This document shows, one piece after another, positions 1-8,853 of a DNA stretch of 48,192 bases. Origin of the DNA: Promethearchaeota archaeon (lineage in GTDB: Archaea; Asgardarchaeota; Lokiarchaeia; Sigynarchaeales; SOKP01). The stretch lies in contig SDNV01000005.1 of assembly GCA_004524515.1 (NCBI GenBank), positions 1 to 48,192 on the forward strand. Direction: 5' to 3'. Every line of letters begins with the position of its first letter. The stretch's first letter is position 1. The notes under the pieces were generated by a model. The model was not told the DNA's origin. It saw only the letters and a list, made by a program, of their open reading frames with translations, and did not search any database. A program made the position numbers and the translations under genes.

Positions 1-93
1 TATATCCTTCTTTCTACCGCGTTTTTTTTTTACCTTTCGAGGGACACTAGTTATTAAGTTCATCGCTTTCCTGTAATCTTTCGGAATACTCAT
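1..93 (-). CDS. 5' end of a basic protein leaving the left edge (partial)
   Basis: Reading leftward from an ATG at 93, the frame stays open to the window edge (31 codons). It begins MSIPKDYRKAMNLI and then becomes very basic (KVKKKRGRKK). A good ribosome binding site (AGAGGT, 7 nt before the ATG) supports a real start. The basic run could bind nucleic acid, but the visible part is too short to name a family. Function unknown. Confidence 0.5.
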   Translation of the reverse strand, partial: MSIPKDYRKAMNLITSVPRKVKKKRGRKKDI

Positions 94-532
94 TATATAA
101 ACCTCTTTTTCTAGCCCAAATATATAATCTGTAATCTGGAATTGGATAATTGGTTTTTTCCGTTTATATTTTAGGACAATCAAACGTTTTCCTCCATGTT
201 TTATAATACTATATGTAATAACCAATTTAAATGTTTGGGTTAAAATTCTACATTTTAGATATAATTTTCACTTAGGGGATCTCTAATTTAAGCCATAAAA
301 TCATATTCCTCAGAAAAATATTTAATACCGACGAGAATTTGTTAGTTTTTGTGTTTTTTTTATCCGAATTTACCCATTATTACGACAAAATTCAAAAAAG
401 GATAATTCAAATTTAAGTCGGCATAAAATTTAATATTTTTAAAAATAAGAGTAATTTATAGATTTAAAAATACACTCACTTAGTTCAAAATAAAAAAATT
501 AAAATTATTAATAAAAAGCGCAAAAAAAAATT
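94..532. other. Non-coding spacer, AT-rich
   Basis: This stretch lies between the 5' end of the left-edge gene and the stop codon of the secreted protein gene. It is very AT-rich with many homopolymer runs. It should hold the promoter of the left-edge gene and the 3' end of the secreted-protein transcript. I see no tRNA, repeat array or convincing open frame in it. Confidence 0.5.
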
Positions 533-2530
533 TTATTTTCTTGTTTTTTTCATTTTTGCTGCTGTTATTAGTGAAACAAAACAGATAAGTGAAATAATAA
601 TCACCATATCATATCCTGGTACTGCACGCTTTTCTTCTTCATCTTCTTCATCATCATCACCGTCATCTATAGGTTCGCCTAACCACATTTCTAGTACTTT
701 TTCATCCCAAGTACCATACATCTTATAAATATTAATTCCTTTAAGTATCCCATTCGACGTATAATATAAATTAACTCTAAAATCTCCGTAGAAATATTCT
801 ATACTATAATCATTCCAATAAGGATTACACCAATGTTCAATATTATAGTTATTAAACCAATCTGTATTATCAGCACATTGTAGGTATTGGATAATATTGT
901 TATTTGGAATGAAGTAATCAGCTCCTGATTTCATATTAAGAGGATTTTTATACACCATATATTTTATCTCATCTGTTCCTCTTAATTCATCAAAATCGTC
1001 CCATGGGTCCCAAAATCTCGCGATTATATCCCAGTATGCTCCTCTATCATAAATAGAAAATATTTCAATTTTTATGGTTTCATGAGAGTAGGGAAAAATA
1101 TTTCTGCCAAATAGTTCATCTCTCCATATATATTCATTTATATATGGAAAGTAATAATAAAATTCATCTCCAACATTAATACCTAGCGAATTACCTATTA
1201 AATTATAGTCTTTGCAACCCTTTACCAAGACATTATCAATCTTAATCCCTTCGCCATAATTATCGATAATATCAGCTTCAAAATTAAAGATAATATCAAC
1301 ATGCTCAAAACCACAGAAGAATGATAAATCAACAGTGTGCTTTTCCCACCCATATGTATTTTCAGAAGTTCCTTCTATTTCTAATATTTTATCAGTATAC
1401 TTAGGGCTATTATATAAATTATCTCCCACCACTTTAGCAGATATACTTATATATTCCCCTGATCCAGATGTAAAATTTAAATCAAAGCTCAATTCAGCAA
1501 AATAAAAGTCTCGCAAATCTAAATCACTTATAATCACAGAATCCTTATATGAAAATCCTTTATCATAACTGTCTGAACTCTCGTTTCCACACCATAAACT
1601 ATGAAATCCTGTACCATAGTAGTCTCTTGTAGTAACATGCCAATAATTGGTTACTCCATTTTTAGACCATTTTGACGTATCTAAATAGCCACTTTCGAAA
1701 TTATCAGAAAAAATAGTTATTTCTTGACTAAGAATTTTCATGTCATACCAATTTTCGACAAGAGCTGTTTTGGTGTATACTAATAAAAAATAATCACCTG
1801 GATAACTCGCTGTAAATGAATAAGACTCATAATCTTTATCCCAATTATCTGAATTGCCTAAATAACCATTTTTATCATATATCTTAATGTCTAAATCTCC
1901 GCTCGAAAGTTCATAAAAGATACTTATGTTAATAATTTCTCCAAAATTAGCAGAAAACGCGTACCAATCATCATCATCACACCATAATCCACGGTGGAAG
2001 CCTTTATTAATCTTTGCCGCAGTCAAAATATCATTATTCGGTTCATATTTATCATAAATTGTATAAATATCCAAGTCATAATTATTGAAAATTGTAAAGT
2101 AAGATATTTTGATATAGTAGTAATCATTGTCATAATCCGAACTCCAAGTAATAGTTTCATTATCAAAGTCAAGCAAATCCCCTGTATAATTATATAGCGC
2201 CAAACTTAGATTCCCATAATAGTTATCATAATTTATTTTAACAACGAATCTCTCACCAATATTTACCTTGAATTTAAACCAATCATTATCTTCACACCAC
2301 ATTGATGGATAATAACTCATTTGAATTTCCCACGCAGCACTAAAAACATCGTTATCCTCAAAAGAATCGTCGGCAATCTTAAGTAAATCATTCTCAAAAT
2401 AATAATTTCCATTATCATCCTCATTACTATTTTGGGATGTGAGATTTGTGGTATTCAGAGTGGTAAATAATAAGAATAAGCTTGGAATGATAAGTAAATT
2501 TATTAAAATAATGATTTTTACTTTTCTCAT
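533..2530 (-). CDS. Secreted, C-terminally membrane-anchored protein with PPC-like repeats
   Basis: 665 residues. A hydrophobic signal sequence (about 5-27) follows a basic start (MRKVK). Two related modules, about 50-150 and 158-268, share the pattern D-x-x-E-x-N-D, then (S/G)-x-W-C-x-D-x-D-W-(F/Y), which resembles bacterial pre-peptidase C-terminal (PPC) beta-sandwich domains. A third region from about 272 (FSDNFESGYLDTSKW) looks like a jelly-roll of the kind appended to secreted peptidases; no peptidase motif is visible. The end has a highly acidic linker (about 618-632), then VPGYDMV, one transmembrane helix and a KMKKTRK tail, the architecture of archaeal PGF-CTERM-like anchors. It is probably an exported surface protein. 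The aromatic- and Asp-rich composition suggests carbohydrate or calcium binding, which is inference. Confidence 0.75.
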   Translation of the reverse strand: MRKVKIIILINLLIIPSLFLLFTTLNTTNLTSQNSNEDDNGNYYFENDLLKIADDSFEDNDVFSAAWEIQMSYYPSMWCEDNDWFKFKVNIGERFVVKINYDNYYGNLSLALYNYTGDLLDFDNETITWSSDYDNDYYYIKISYFTIFNNYDLDIYTIYDKYEPNNDILTAAKINKGFHRGLWCDDDDWYAFSANFGEIINISIFYELSSGDLDIKIYDKNGYLGNSDNWDKDYESYSFTASYPGDYFLLVYTKTALVENWYDMKILSQEITIFSDNFESGYLDTSKWSKNGVTNYWHVTTRDYYGTGFHSLWCGNESSDSYDKGFSYKDSVIISDLDLRDFYFAELSFDLNFTSGSGEYISISAKVVGDNLYNSPKYTDKILEIEGTSENTYGWEKHTVDLSFFCGFEHVDIIFNFEADIIDNYGEGIKIDNVLVKGCKDYNLIGNSLGINVGDEFYYYFPYINEYIWRDELFGRNIFPYSHETIKIEIFSIYDRGAYWDIIARFWDPWDDFDELRGTDEIKYMVYKNPLNMKSGADYFIPNNNIIQYLQCADNTDWFNNYNIEHWCNPYWNDYSIEYFYGDFRVNLYYTSNGILKGINIYKMYGTWDEKVLEMWLGEPIDDGDDDEEDEEEKRAVPGYDMVIIISLICFVSLITAAKMKKTRK

Positions 2531-2730
2531 ACTTATACCCCATAGAAAATAATACTAAAGAAGTAAAAAAAAAAGTAATATTTAATTTTATGTCAATTTC
2601 TAAAATTCTATCTTAGTAGAAGAATCTTAAAATTTGCTTCTAACCTAAGATTGTTTTAGTATTAAATTTTTGTGTGTAAAAACAAATTGTTATATAAGAT
2701 TAAAAAAAAGAAATAAAATTGAATTGCCAA

Positions 2731-4020
2731 CTACAAGACTTTAAAAATTGAACTTAATGCATTAGAAATTATATATAGTTGAATTTGGCGAGATCCCCCA
2801 ACAATCTCCTGTATTCTTGAAATGTTTATTAAATCATGCATTAGGGTGTTATCACAAAGTCCTGCACCTCCCATTAAATTGCCAGCTTCATAACAAACGT
2901 TTTTGCTCAAATCTGCGCAAGTATATTTAAATTGGCTTGCTATTGCCACCAATGATCGACTGATATTTGGAGGTATTGAATGTTCTCCACCATATTTTAG
3001 TGCTAATTCGTCATAATCTTCACAGAATTTCAATAATCCGTAGGTTAAAGTTTGAGTTCTTGCAAACAACTCAGCAAGTAGCATCCCCACACCCTGAAAT
3101 TGGATGATGGGTTGCTCGAATTGTTTCCTCATGTTTGAATAAATTGCTGCATGAGCTATGCTATTCCATGCTTCGCAGATATTCTGAGTGGCAATCATGA
3201 TACGCTCAACTACAAGCCCTTCAAATAAGTGCCCTCTTCCTTTTCCAATTCCGCCTAAGATATAATCTTTAGGTACTCTAAGATTCACTAAATTTTCTCT
3301 TCCCAGATAAAGTTTAGGAACCCACGGAATGTAGACTCTTTCACAATTCCATCCCTCCCAAGAGGTATCAATCAGAACTTGGGCCATTTTAGTGCCAACA
3401 TTTCTTTCACCGGTTGCGTAGGCGACAGCCCATTTTGATTTGGGAGCATTCGTATTAAATATTTTATCTCCATTGAGTATTAAACTTCCATCTGGCTGCT
3501 CTTCACATGTAGTTAATTGATGTACTGCATCAGAACCTCTTTCTGGCTCTGTGATTAATATGCATGAAGGAGACTGACCAGTTACAATCTCCCTTAATGC
3601 TTGTAATCTTATAGGAATATTCTCATGATGAGCCTCAATAGGATTTATTCCTAAAATAGTGGCGCCAAACATCATTAAAAGTTGAGGATCAAAAAAACAT
3701 AAGGCCAGTGCTCTCATTAGTTCAACAGTCAAGCCCCATGGATTATAGTTCAAATCAATCACATCAAATTTATGAGCCCTTGAAATATATCCTTCTTTCC
3801 CGAAATCAAAAATCCAATCATAAATATCCTCATTAGAGCCATGAGTTATCTTATTATTTTTTTCGTAATTTAGACAGAATTCTTCCACTTGTTTAAGAAA
3901 TCCCATCTCTTGTGAATTTAACATTGGCTTTACGCACGCATTCAAGAAATTATATCGATTTTCAAGGTTTAACTTCTCAAGAGTCTCATCATTAATAGCT
4001 TGAGTAATAAATTTTGCCAT
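2731..4020 (-). CDS. Acyl-CoA dehydrogenase family protein
   Basis: Flavoprotein of the acyl-CoA dehydrogenase superfamily, which alpha,beta-desaturates acyl-CoA thioesters. The family signature TEPERGSDAVH is followed by an LNGDKIFNTNAPKS strand matching the FAD-binding middle domain, and the C-terminal helical domain contains GNLMGGAGLCDNTLMHDL. An open frame continues to 4083, but I prefer the ATG at 4020 (MAKFITQAINDETLEKL) because it aligns with the paralogue at 31645-32928 and has GTGAAG just upstream. The upstream gene on the same strand is an HdrD-like iron-sulfur protein 93 nt away, suggesting a shared transcript in which that protein takes electrons in place of ETF. Substrate is not predictable; the class is confident. 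Confidence 0.85.
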   Translation of the reverse strand: MAKFITQAINDETLEKLNLENRYNFLNACVKPMLNSQEMGFLKQVEEFCLNYEKNNKITHGSNEDIYDWIFDFGKEGYISRAHKFDVIDLNYNPWGLTVELMRALALCFFDPQLLMMFGATILGINPIEAHHENIPIRLQALREIVTGQSPSCILITEPERGSDAVHQLTTCEEQPDGSLILNGDKIFNTNAPKSKWAVAYATGERNVGTKMAQVLIDTSWEGWNCERVYIPWVPKLYLGRENLVNLRVPKDYILGGIGKGRGHLFEGLVVERIMIATQNICEAWNSIAHAAIYSNMRKQFEQPIIQFQGVGMLLAELFARTQTLTYGLLKFCEDYDELALKYGGEHSIPPNISRSLVAIASQFKYTCADLSKNVCYEAGNLMGGAGLCDNTLMHDLINISRIQEIVGGSRQIQLYIISNALSSIFKVL

Positions 4021-4113
4021 TTTCTTCACAGTTTCTGCTATTTTAAATTTGAAATAATGTATTATTGAAAATAATTCAAGCAATTAAAACTAAATTAGAC
4101 CTAAAAATTGGAT

Positions 4114-5286
4114 TTAAATTCGCACGATTTTGCCATTTTTCAGTAAATATCTGTCGGTCATCAATGTAGGATTTTCACCGACTTTTTTAAACAAATGATT
4201 CTCCATCTGTTTTATAGTGTTAACTATTTGATGAGAAGGTTTTTCTCCAATCGCCATTTGTGCTAATTCTGTGATATAGTAGGATTCAATATTTTTTATT
4301 GAGGCATATTTAGCCAGTCCAAAAAGACAACCCGTACAAATAAAAGCAATAGCTTCTGCACCTACATCTTTTGCTTCTGAGATTTTCATTTTTGCAATTT
4401 TCTTGCCTAAAGGTCTATTGGATACTGCAACAGGAGCCCCACAACATAGAGATTTCTTCCTATTATGTTTCATCTCTACAACTTCTGCTCCAATGATTTC
4501 GAGAAATTCCCTTGGACCATCATATATCTTCTTGTCCAATTTTCTCCAAGGACAGGGATCCTGAAATGTAATTCTCTGATTTACTTTATTTCTAAAATTT
4601 AATTCGCCTTTATGGTATTTTTCAATCAAATAATCAACAATTGTTTGGCTTTCTATATTAAATCCTTCTAAAATTGAGGGATAAACCCCTTGAATCATCT
4701 TCTCACAATCGGGACAAAAGGAAATAAGTTTTTTTATACCCAGGTTTTTAATTTTGTCAAGAAGCTCATTCCCTTTTATTTTTGCTTCTTCTTCACCAAA
4801 AAAATTATAAACATACCCCCCGCAGCAATTTTTCATTCCTCCTAATAAGGGCAAATCTCCTAATAATTTCGTTTTAGCTAAATCTGGAAAAATGTAAGGA
4901 ATACCACAACCTAAATAAAACATCGCTTCATTATTCATGGGATTACTATACTTTTCTATATCGCGTTTTTTCTCTTCAGTATTTACTTCAAGACTAATAG
5001 ACATCAGATTATTGGGCATATCCTGAGTTATAAACGCTAAACTGCTAATTCCCTTTGAGCGAATATGTTTTAATCGAATATCTTTCCTAAGCGCAGAAGG
5101 ATTAGAGTTTGTCGGACAAATTGTATCACAATAGGAACATCCTGCGCAATTTTTTAGTATTTTTCGAGAATTTCTTGTTTTAATCATAAGTGATATTTCT
5201 TCTTTAGCTTGGTCTTTAGGTAATTGTAAAAAAGGACATTGTTCAAGACATGTACCACATTGCTGACAAGTGTTTTCATTAAACAT
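4114..5286 (-). CDS. HdrD-like Fe-S oxidoreductase (two 4Fe-4S plus two CCG domains)
   Basis: 390 residues. The N-terminus has two ferredoxin-type cluster motifs, CQQCGTCLEQCP and CAGCSYCDTICP. Two cysteine-rich CCG domains follow: the first with LGCG, then NCCGG and CPDC; the second with DPCPW, then LCCGAP and CTGC. This is the layout of heterodisulfide reductase subunit D and of related lactate/glycolate oxidase iron-sulfur subunits. No flavin or membrane domain is visible, so it is probably a soluble electron carrier or reductase. It is encoded directly upstream of an acyl-CoA dehydrogenase on the same strand, so the pair may pass electrons from acyl-CoA oxidation to a disulfide or quinone-like acceptor (inference). 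Confidence 0.85.
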   Translation of the reverse strand: MFNENTCQQCGTCLEQCPFLQLPKDQAKEEISLMIKTRNSRKILKNCAGCSYCDTICPTNSNPSALRKDIRLKHIRSKGISSLAFITQDMPNNLMSISLEVNTEEKKRDIEKYSNPMNNEAMFYLGCGIPYIFPDLAKTKLLGDLPLLGGMKNCCGGYVYNFFGEEEAKIKGNELLDKIKNLGIKKLISFCPDCEKMIQGVYPSILEGFNIESQTIVDYLIEKYHKGELNFRNKVNQRITFQDPCPWRKLDKKIYDGPREFLEIIGAEVVEMKHNRKKSLCCGAPVAVSNRPLGKKIAKMKISEAKDVGAEAIAFICTGCLFGLAKYASIKNIESYYITELAQMAIGEKPSHQIVNTIKQMENHLFKKVGENPTLMTDRYLLKNGKIVRI

Positions 5287-5429
5287 AATAGTTCTATTGA
5301 TAACTTTTATTTTGTATTTTAAACAGAGATATCATTTTATGAACCTAAAGTAAAATAAATAAAATTTTAGGTCAATTGAAACTAAAAAAAAAAAGGATTT
5401 AAATTAATTATAACTTTAGTTTTAGATTA

Positions 5430-5960
5430 TTATTTTTCTGTCCATTTATATTCCTTGGGTCCCGCGAAGATTAGAATCAATAGAGGTACTAATATTATTA
5501 GTCCCCCCCACCATGACATAAAAATTTCTAAGATTATTCCTATAATAAGAAACAATGGAATTCTAGTACTACCGAGCTTAATAACATCATTTAAAAGATA
5601 ATCATAGTCTTTATCAGCCCATTTATTGGAAAATCGTGGTTTTACAAATGCAACTGCGAAAAGAATTCCTAATATCCCTCCTATGATGTACAACACACCA
5701 TATAATGTTAAGGTTGCTATATCGGCCGCAACATAACTGTATACTCCATATTGCTCAGATACCTGTGTCACTACAGAAGCCCAGTACAAGTAGTAAATTC
5801 CCCAGAAAATGAAAATAAAACCTTCAATAAGCACAATTATCCATGCTATTTTTCCTAAAAAGTTTGCAAGGTTCATGAGACCCTCGTCTCCCGAACTCTT
5901 CTTTGGTTTAGGTTTTTTTGGTTCTGTTTTCTTTTCTTGGGGTTTTGATTGTGTACTCAT
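5430..5960 (-). CDS. Small multi-spanning membrane protein, unknown function
   Basis: About 176 residues from ATG 5960 (MSTQSKPQEKKTEPKKPKPK); an in-frame GTG lies at 5969. A lysine/proline-rich cytoplasmic head of about 30 residues is followed by four or five hydrophobic segments: one starting near IAWIIVLIEGFIFIFWGIYY, one near LYGVLYIIGGILGILFAVAF, and two near the C-terminus. No catalytic or transport motif is recognisable. It stands alone between the HdrD-like gene and tRNA-Phe. Confidence 0.65.
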   Translation of the reverse strand: MSTQSKPQEKKTEPKKPKPKKSSGDEGLMNLANFLGKIAWIIVLIEGFIFIFWGIYYLYWASVVTQVSEQYGVYSYVAADIATLTLYGVLYIIGGILGILFAVAFVKPRFSNKWADKDYDYLLNDVIKLGSTRIPLFLIIGIILEIFMSWWGGLIILVPLLILIFAGPKEYKWTEK

Positions 5961-6146
5961 ATTTATCACTTTTATTATATTAAATTGCTAGTATTTGAGA
6001 TTCTCTAAATTACGATAATATTTAATAGTATCTATTATGTCTATAATAACCTTATTGAAAGTATAAATTATCAACTATAAGAAAAAGGGAATTTTTATCC
6101 TAATCTTAGCAAGTAAAAATAGAATAAAAAATAAGTTTAAATGTTT

Positions 6147-6339
6147 GCCAACGGAGGGATTTCCAGAAAAGTCTGAAGAAGAACTATTTTTTGAACCTTG
6201 CCGAAATAGAGAGATCTTCTCAATTTGCTCGATACCCAGATCTTCAGTTTCACCATTATCGGCAATCCCGATAAATCTGGTGCGTTCCTACCCAAGTAGA
6301 GAATAACTCCTCCAACTTACCGGGCTACGCCACGTTGGC
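6147..6339 (-). tRNA. tRNA-Phe(GAA) interrupted by four introns
   Basis: Acceptor halves GCCAACG (6339-6333) and CGTTGGC (6153-6147) pair perfectly, with A73 at 6146. Removing four inserts leaves a regular cloverleaf: D stem GCGT/ACGC with loop AGCCCGGGA; anticodon stem CCAGA/TCTGG with loop CTGAAGA (anticodon GAA at 6245-6243); variable loop GTATC; T stem GAGGG/CCCTC with loop TTCAAAT. Loop CTGAAGA, D loop AGCCCGGGA and A73 are typical of archaeal tRNA-Phe. Proposed introns are 6319-6288 (32 nt, D loop), 6275-6248 (28 nt, between positions 31 and 32), 6227-6198 (30 nt, T stem) and 6192-6163 (30 nt, T loop). Mature length is 73 nt plus A73. Exact junctions may shift by 1-3 nt where bases repeat. 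Confidence 0.8.
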
Positions 6340-6458
6340 ATATATTTTAAACTTTTTTTATTTTGAAATATCATTTTTATTTCAAAATAAGTTATTTTCT
6401 AAAGTAAGAAATCTCATAAAAACCTTTTTAGTGTTTTAAAGAAAAATAATATTATCTA

Positions 6459-6668
6459 TTATTTTCTTTCGCACACACGATTTAATCTACCAGCAAAAAC
6501 TTTTAAAAATCCGATTAAATAAGCTAATTGTAATTCTTTATTTTCCTCATCCATCATTGTATTATGCAATACATTGATTCTATTGCATAAATCTTCTATA
6601 AATTGTTCTGGAGTTTTAATTAATTCTCCATCCAGAGTTTCCTCACCTTTTATTCTCAAACTAATCAC
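6459..6668 (-). CDS. Small conserved-looking protein, unknown function
   Basis: 69 residues, mostly predicted helix (TPEQFIEDLCNRINVLHN, then KELQLAYLIGFLKVFAGRLN). No membrane segment or known motif. Its composition looks coding rather than random for such an AT-rich genome. The start is preceded by a purine run (TTTAAAAAGATG). No neighbour hints at a role. Confidence 0.55.
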   Translation of the reverse strand: MISLRIKGEETLDGELIKTPEQFIEDLCNRINVLHNTMMDEENKELQLAYLIGFLKVFAGRLNRVCERK

Positions 6669-6926
6669 ATCTTTTTAAAGATTTATTTTGAATAAAAAAT
6701 TTAAAATTATATAATTTTTTATGTATATAAAAAAAAAATTTACTTTTAGATTTCAGCAGTGTTTAAGGTAAAATTTCAATTTCATTCTACAATTGAGAAA
6801 ACCATTAATATTATGATTTATAATTAAAACCTAAAATTTTAAATAATCTTTTGGTTATTCCTTTTTTAATATTATTTTAAGAAAACAAGTTTAAATTTCA
6901 AATAATTTAATTTTTAGGTATAAGGT

Positions 6927-7700
6927 ATGATTTTTCAATTGAATCCCGCTGAAGAAATACAATTTTTATTATATATAACTATTTTCATTATTGGAATTCA
7001 GTTAGCAATATATCTATTATACCGATTTTTAAAAATTAAGATAGAAAGGCTTCCATTAAATAAATCAATAGTCTTATTTGGATCCCTATTGATTATTATT
7101 GGAGATTTATTGAGTTTAATATCTATTTTATACATCCTGGATAGTATAGAGACTTTTAATCTTTCAGGATATCTCTATTACTTATCTTTTATATCTATAA
7201 TTTTACTGATATTCGGTTTAATTTTTACATTGATTGGTCTTTATGTATTCCCATCTTTTTACGGATTTAAATGGGAGGGCAATATCTTGAAATTTTTCAT
7301 TATCAACCAAAACAATAATTTTTGCTTATACAGTCATGATTTCTCTCAAATAGAATCCGAAGTCAAATCAAAGGATTACGAAAAACTTTTTTCTGTCGGT
7401 ATTATAGGCATAGATAGTATACTTTCAGCTATTACGAATACTAGGGGAGAAAAAATTAATAAAATTAAACAAGCAGATTCATTAATTTTATTAGAATACG
7501 GCTCAGGCAATTTATCTCAAATTATTTATGCTTTAGTAGTGAAAAAAGATCTAAAAAGCAATAAAAACTTCTTGAAAGCGATTAAAAAACAGTTTGAATC
7601 GTTTTATAGAGAGTTATTAAGTAAATTAGACACTTTAAAAGGAAGTGAGGAGCAAATTTTTGGTAGTTTTGATATAATTATCGAGGATTTGATTCACTAA
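6927..7700 (+). CDS. Membrane protein with C-terminal longin-like domain (pair member 1)
   Basis: 257 residues. Three hydrophobic helices occupy roughly 12-32, 47-70 and 82-110. A soluble alpha/beta domain of about 125 residues follows from NNFCLYSHDFSQIE. That domain matches the C-terminal domain of the next gene in the order and spacing of hydrophobic positions: a C-L-Y strand, a helix around IGIDSILSAIT, a Gly-Glu turn, strands ILLEYGSGN and IIYALVV, and a final helix ESFYRELLSKL. This is the pattern of longin/roadblock-type folds that bind small GTPases in eukaryotes and are abundant in Asgards. AGGT precedes the ATG. The next gene begins 11 nt downstream, so they are co-transcribed and may form a membrane-bound heterodimer (inference). 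Confidence 0.7.
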   Translation: MIFQLNPAEEIQFLLYITIFIIGIQLAIYLLYRFLKIKIERLPLNKSIVLFGSLLIIIGDLLSLISILYILDSIETFNLSGYLYYLSFISIILLIFGLIFTLIGLYVFPSFYGFKWEGNILKFFIINQNNNFCLYSHDFSQIESEVKSKDYEKLFSVGIIGIDSILSAITNTRGEKINKIKQADSLILLEYGSGNLSQIIYALVVKKDLKSNKNFLKAIKKQFESFYRELLSKLDTLKGSEEQIFGSFDIIIEDLIH

Positions 7701-7711
7701 GGAGGAATAAA

Positions 7712-8818
7712 ATGATATTTTTGAATTTTCCAATTAGCGGAGATTTAAGATTACCATTATTAATAATGGAATGGATTTATATCATTACTGGGTTTGAAAT
7801 AAGCCTTATTTTCTTAATTCGATATTTTAAACAAGAAAAAAATTTACGTAACTTACAGGATCTTGGATATTTTTCTTTATTTTTTGGATTCTCATTAATG
7901 TGGTTTTTTTTCATAATAGGAGATTATTATGTGTCTGAAACTATTGTATCTCCCTTTTATATTTGGAAAAAAGGTAGCAAGAGAGCTTTATATTTAAATT
8001 TTGGATATTTAACGATGATTATTGCAGCTTTTTTTTTGCTTGTATTTATAGAAAAATATGACATTTTTCTATTTAAAAGGTATTTGTTTACTTTTATTTT
8101 TTCAATTTGTGCGTTTCTTTTTGTAATTGTATTTCTAATTGATATTACATTGACGCAACCAATAACCTACATATTCTGGATTGGTTTCCTCTCTTTTTTT
8201 ATAATATATATCATAAAATTTATTAAAAAAATAAAAACAAAAGGAATTCTTTTATTCAGTGGACTCGCGTTTATGTTGATCGGATTCTTACTTACAACAG
8301 ATGCATTAATAGAGGTGTTAGGACTTGAAGGAAGAATGATAGGAGCAATGCTTCAGTTGATTTCGGTCGTAATTCTTTCCTATTTTTTCTTAAAGCTACC
8401 CCCGTTTAATGAATTTGATTGGCAGGAAAAAATCGAAGCCGTTTTTTTAGTAAATTCTGCAGGAATATGTCTGTATTATAAAATATTTGAAAAAAAAAAA
8501 CAAATAATGGATGAGCATTTGATTTCTGCCGCTATCGCTAGTATAAATATAATGCTTCAAGCGTTAACTGAAGCGGGAGAAAAAGATAAAGGAATATCCG
8601 TTATTAAGAAAAAGGGAGAGAATGTGATTATTTACTCAAGCAAATTGGTCTCAGGAGTATTATATACCTCAGAAGAATTAAATTTTCCCAAACTAGTTTT
8701 AAAAGAATTTGTGGAAAAATTCGAGACTCTTTATTATAATATTTTAAAGGATTGGAATGGCGATACAAATATATTTAATCCCACTGAAATTATTGCTAAT
8801 GAAATTTTTAGTGCATAG
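7712..8818 (+). CDS. Seven-helix membrane protein with C-terminal longin-like domain (pair member 2)
   Basis: 368 residues. About seven transmembrane helices fill the first 230 residues. A soluble domain starting FLVNSAGICLYYKIFEKKKQ resembles the C-terminal domain of the upstream gene. A strong ribosome binding site (AAGGAGG) sits just before the ATG, in the 11-nt gap after the previous stop. The opening FLVNSAGICLYYK strand is typical of longin/roadblock sensor domains. The seven-helix part recalls the membrane protein at 47170-47970. Possible roles are anchoring or regulating a small GTPase at the membrane; this is inferred from architecture only. Confidence 0.7.
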   Translation: MIFLNFPISGDLRLPLLIMEWIYIITGFEISLIFLIRYFKQEKNLRNLQDLGYFSLFFGFSLMWFFFIIGDYYVSETIVSPFYIWKKGSKRALYLNFGYLTMIIAAFFLLVFIEKYDIFLFKRYLFTFIFSICAFLFVIVFLIDITLTQPITYIFWIGFLSFFIIYIIKFIKKIKTKGILLFSGLAFMLIGFLLTTDALIEVLGLEGRMIGAMLQLISVVILSYFFLKLPPFNEFDWQEKIEAVFLVNSAGICLYYKIFEKKKQIMDEHLISAAIASINIMLQALTEAGEKDKGISVIKKKGENVIIYSSKLVSGVLYTSEELNFPKLVLKEFVEKFETLYYNILKDWNGDTNIFNPTEIIANEIFSA

Positions 8819-8853
8819 TTTCACCCAATAGAGAATTTTGGAAGAGAGTATAG

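Noticed and set aside
6147..6339. Decayed tRNA pseudogene instead of a multi-intron tRNA
   Set aside because: All four stems pair perfectly after removal of the inserts, the loops match archaeal tRNA-Phe, and at least two inserts have bulge-helix-bulge folds; decay would not keep these.
6411..6430. BRE/TATA-like sequence (ATAAAAACCTTTTTAG) on the plus strand
   Set aside because: No plus-strand gene starts shortly downstream; it faces the 3' end of a minus-strand gene.
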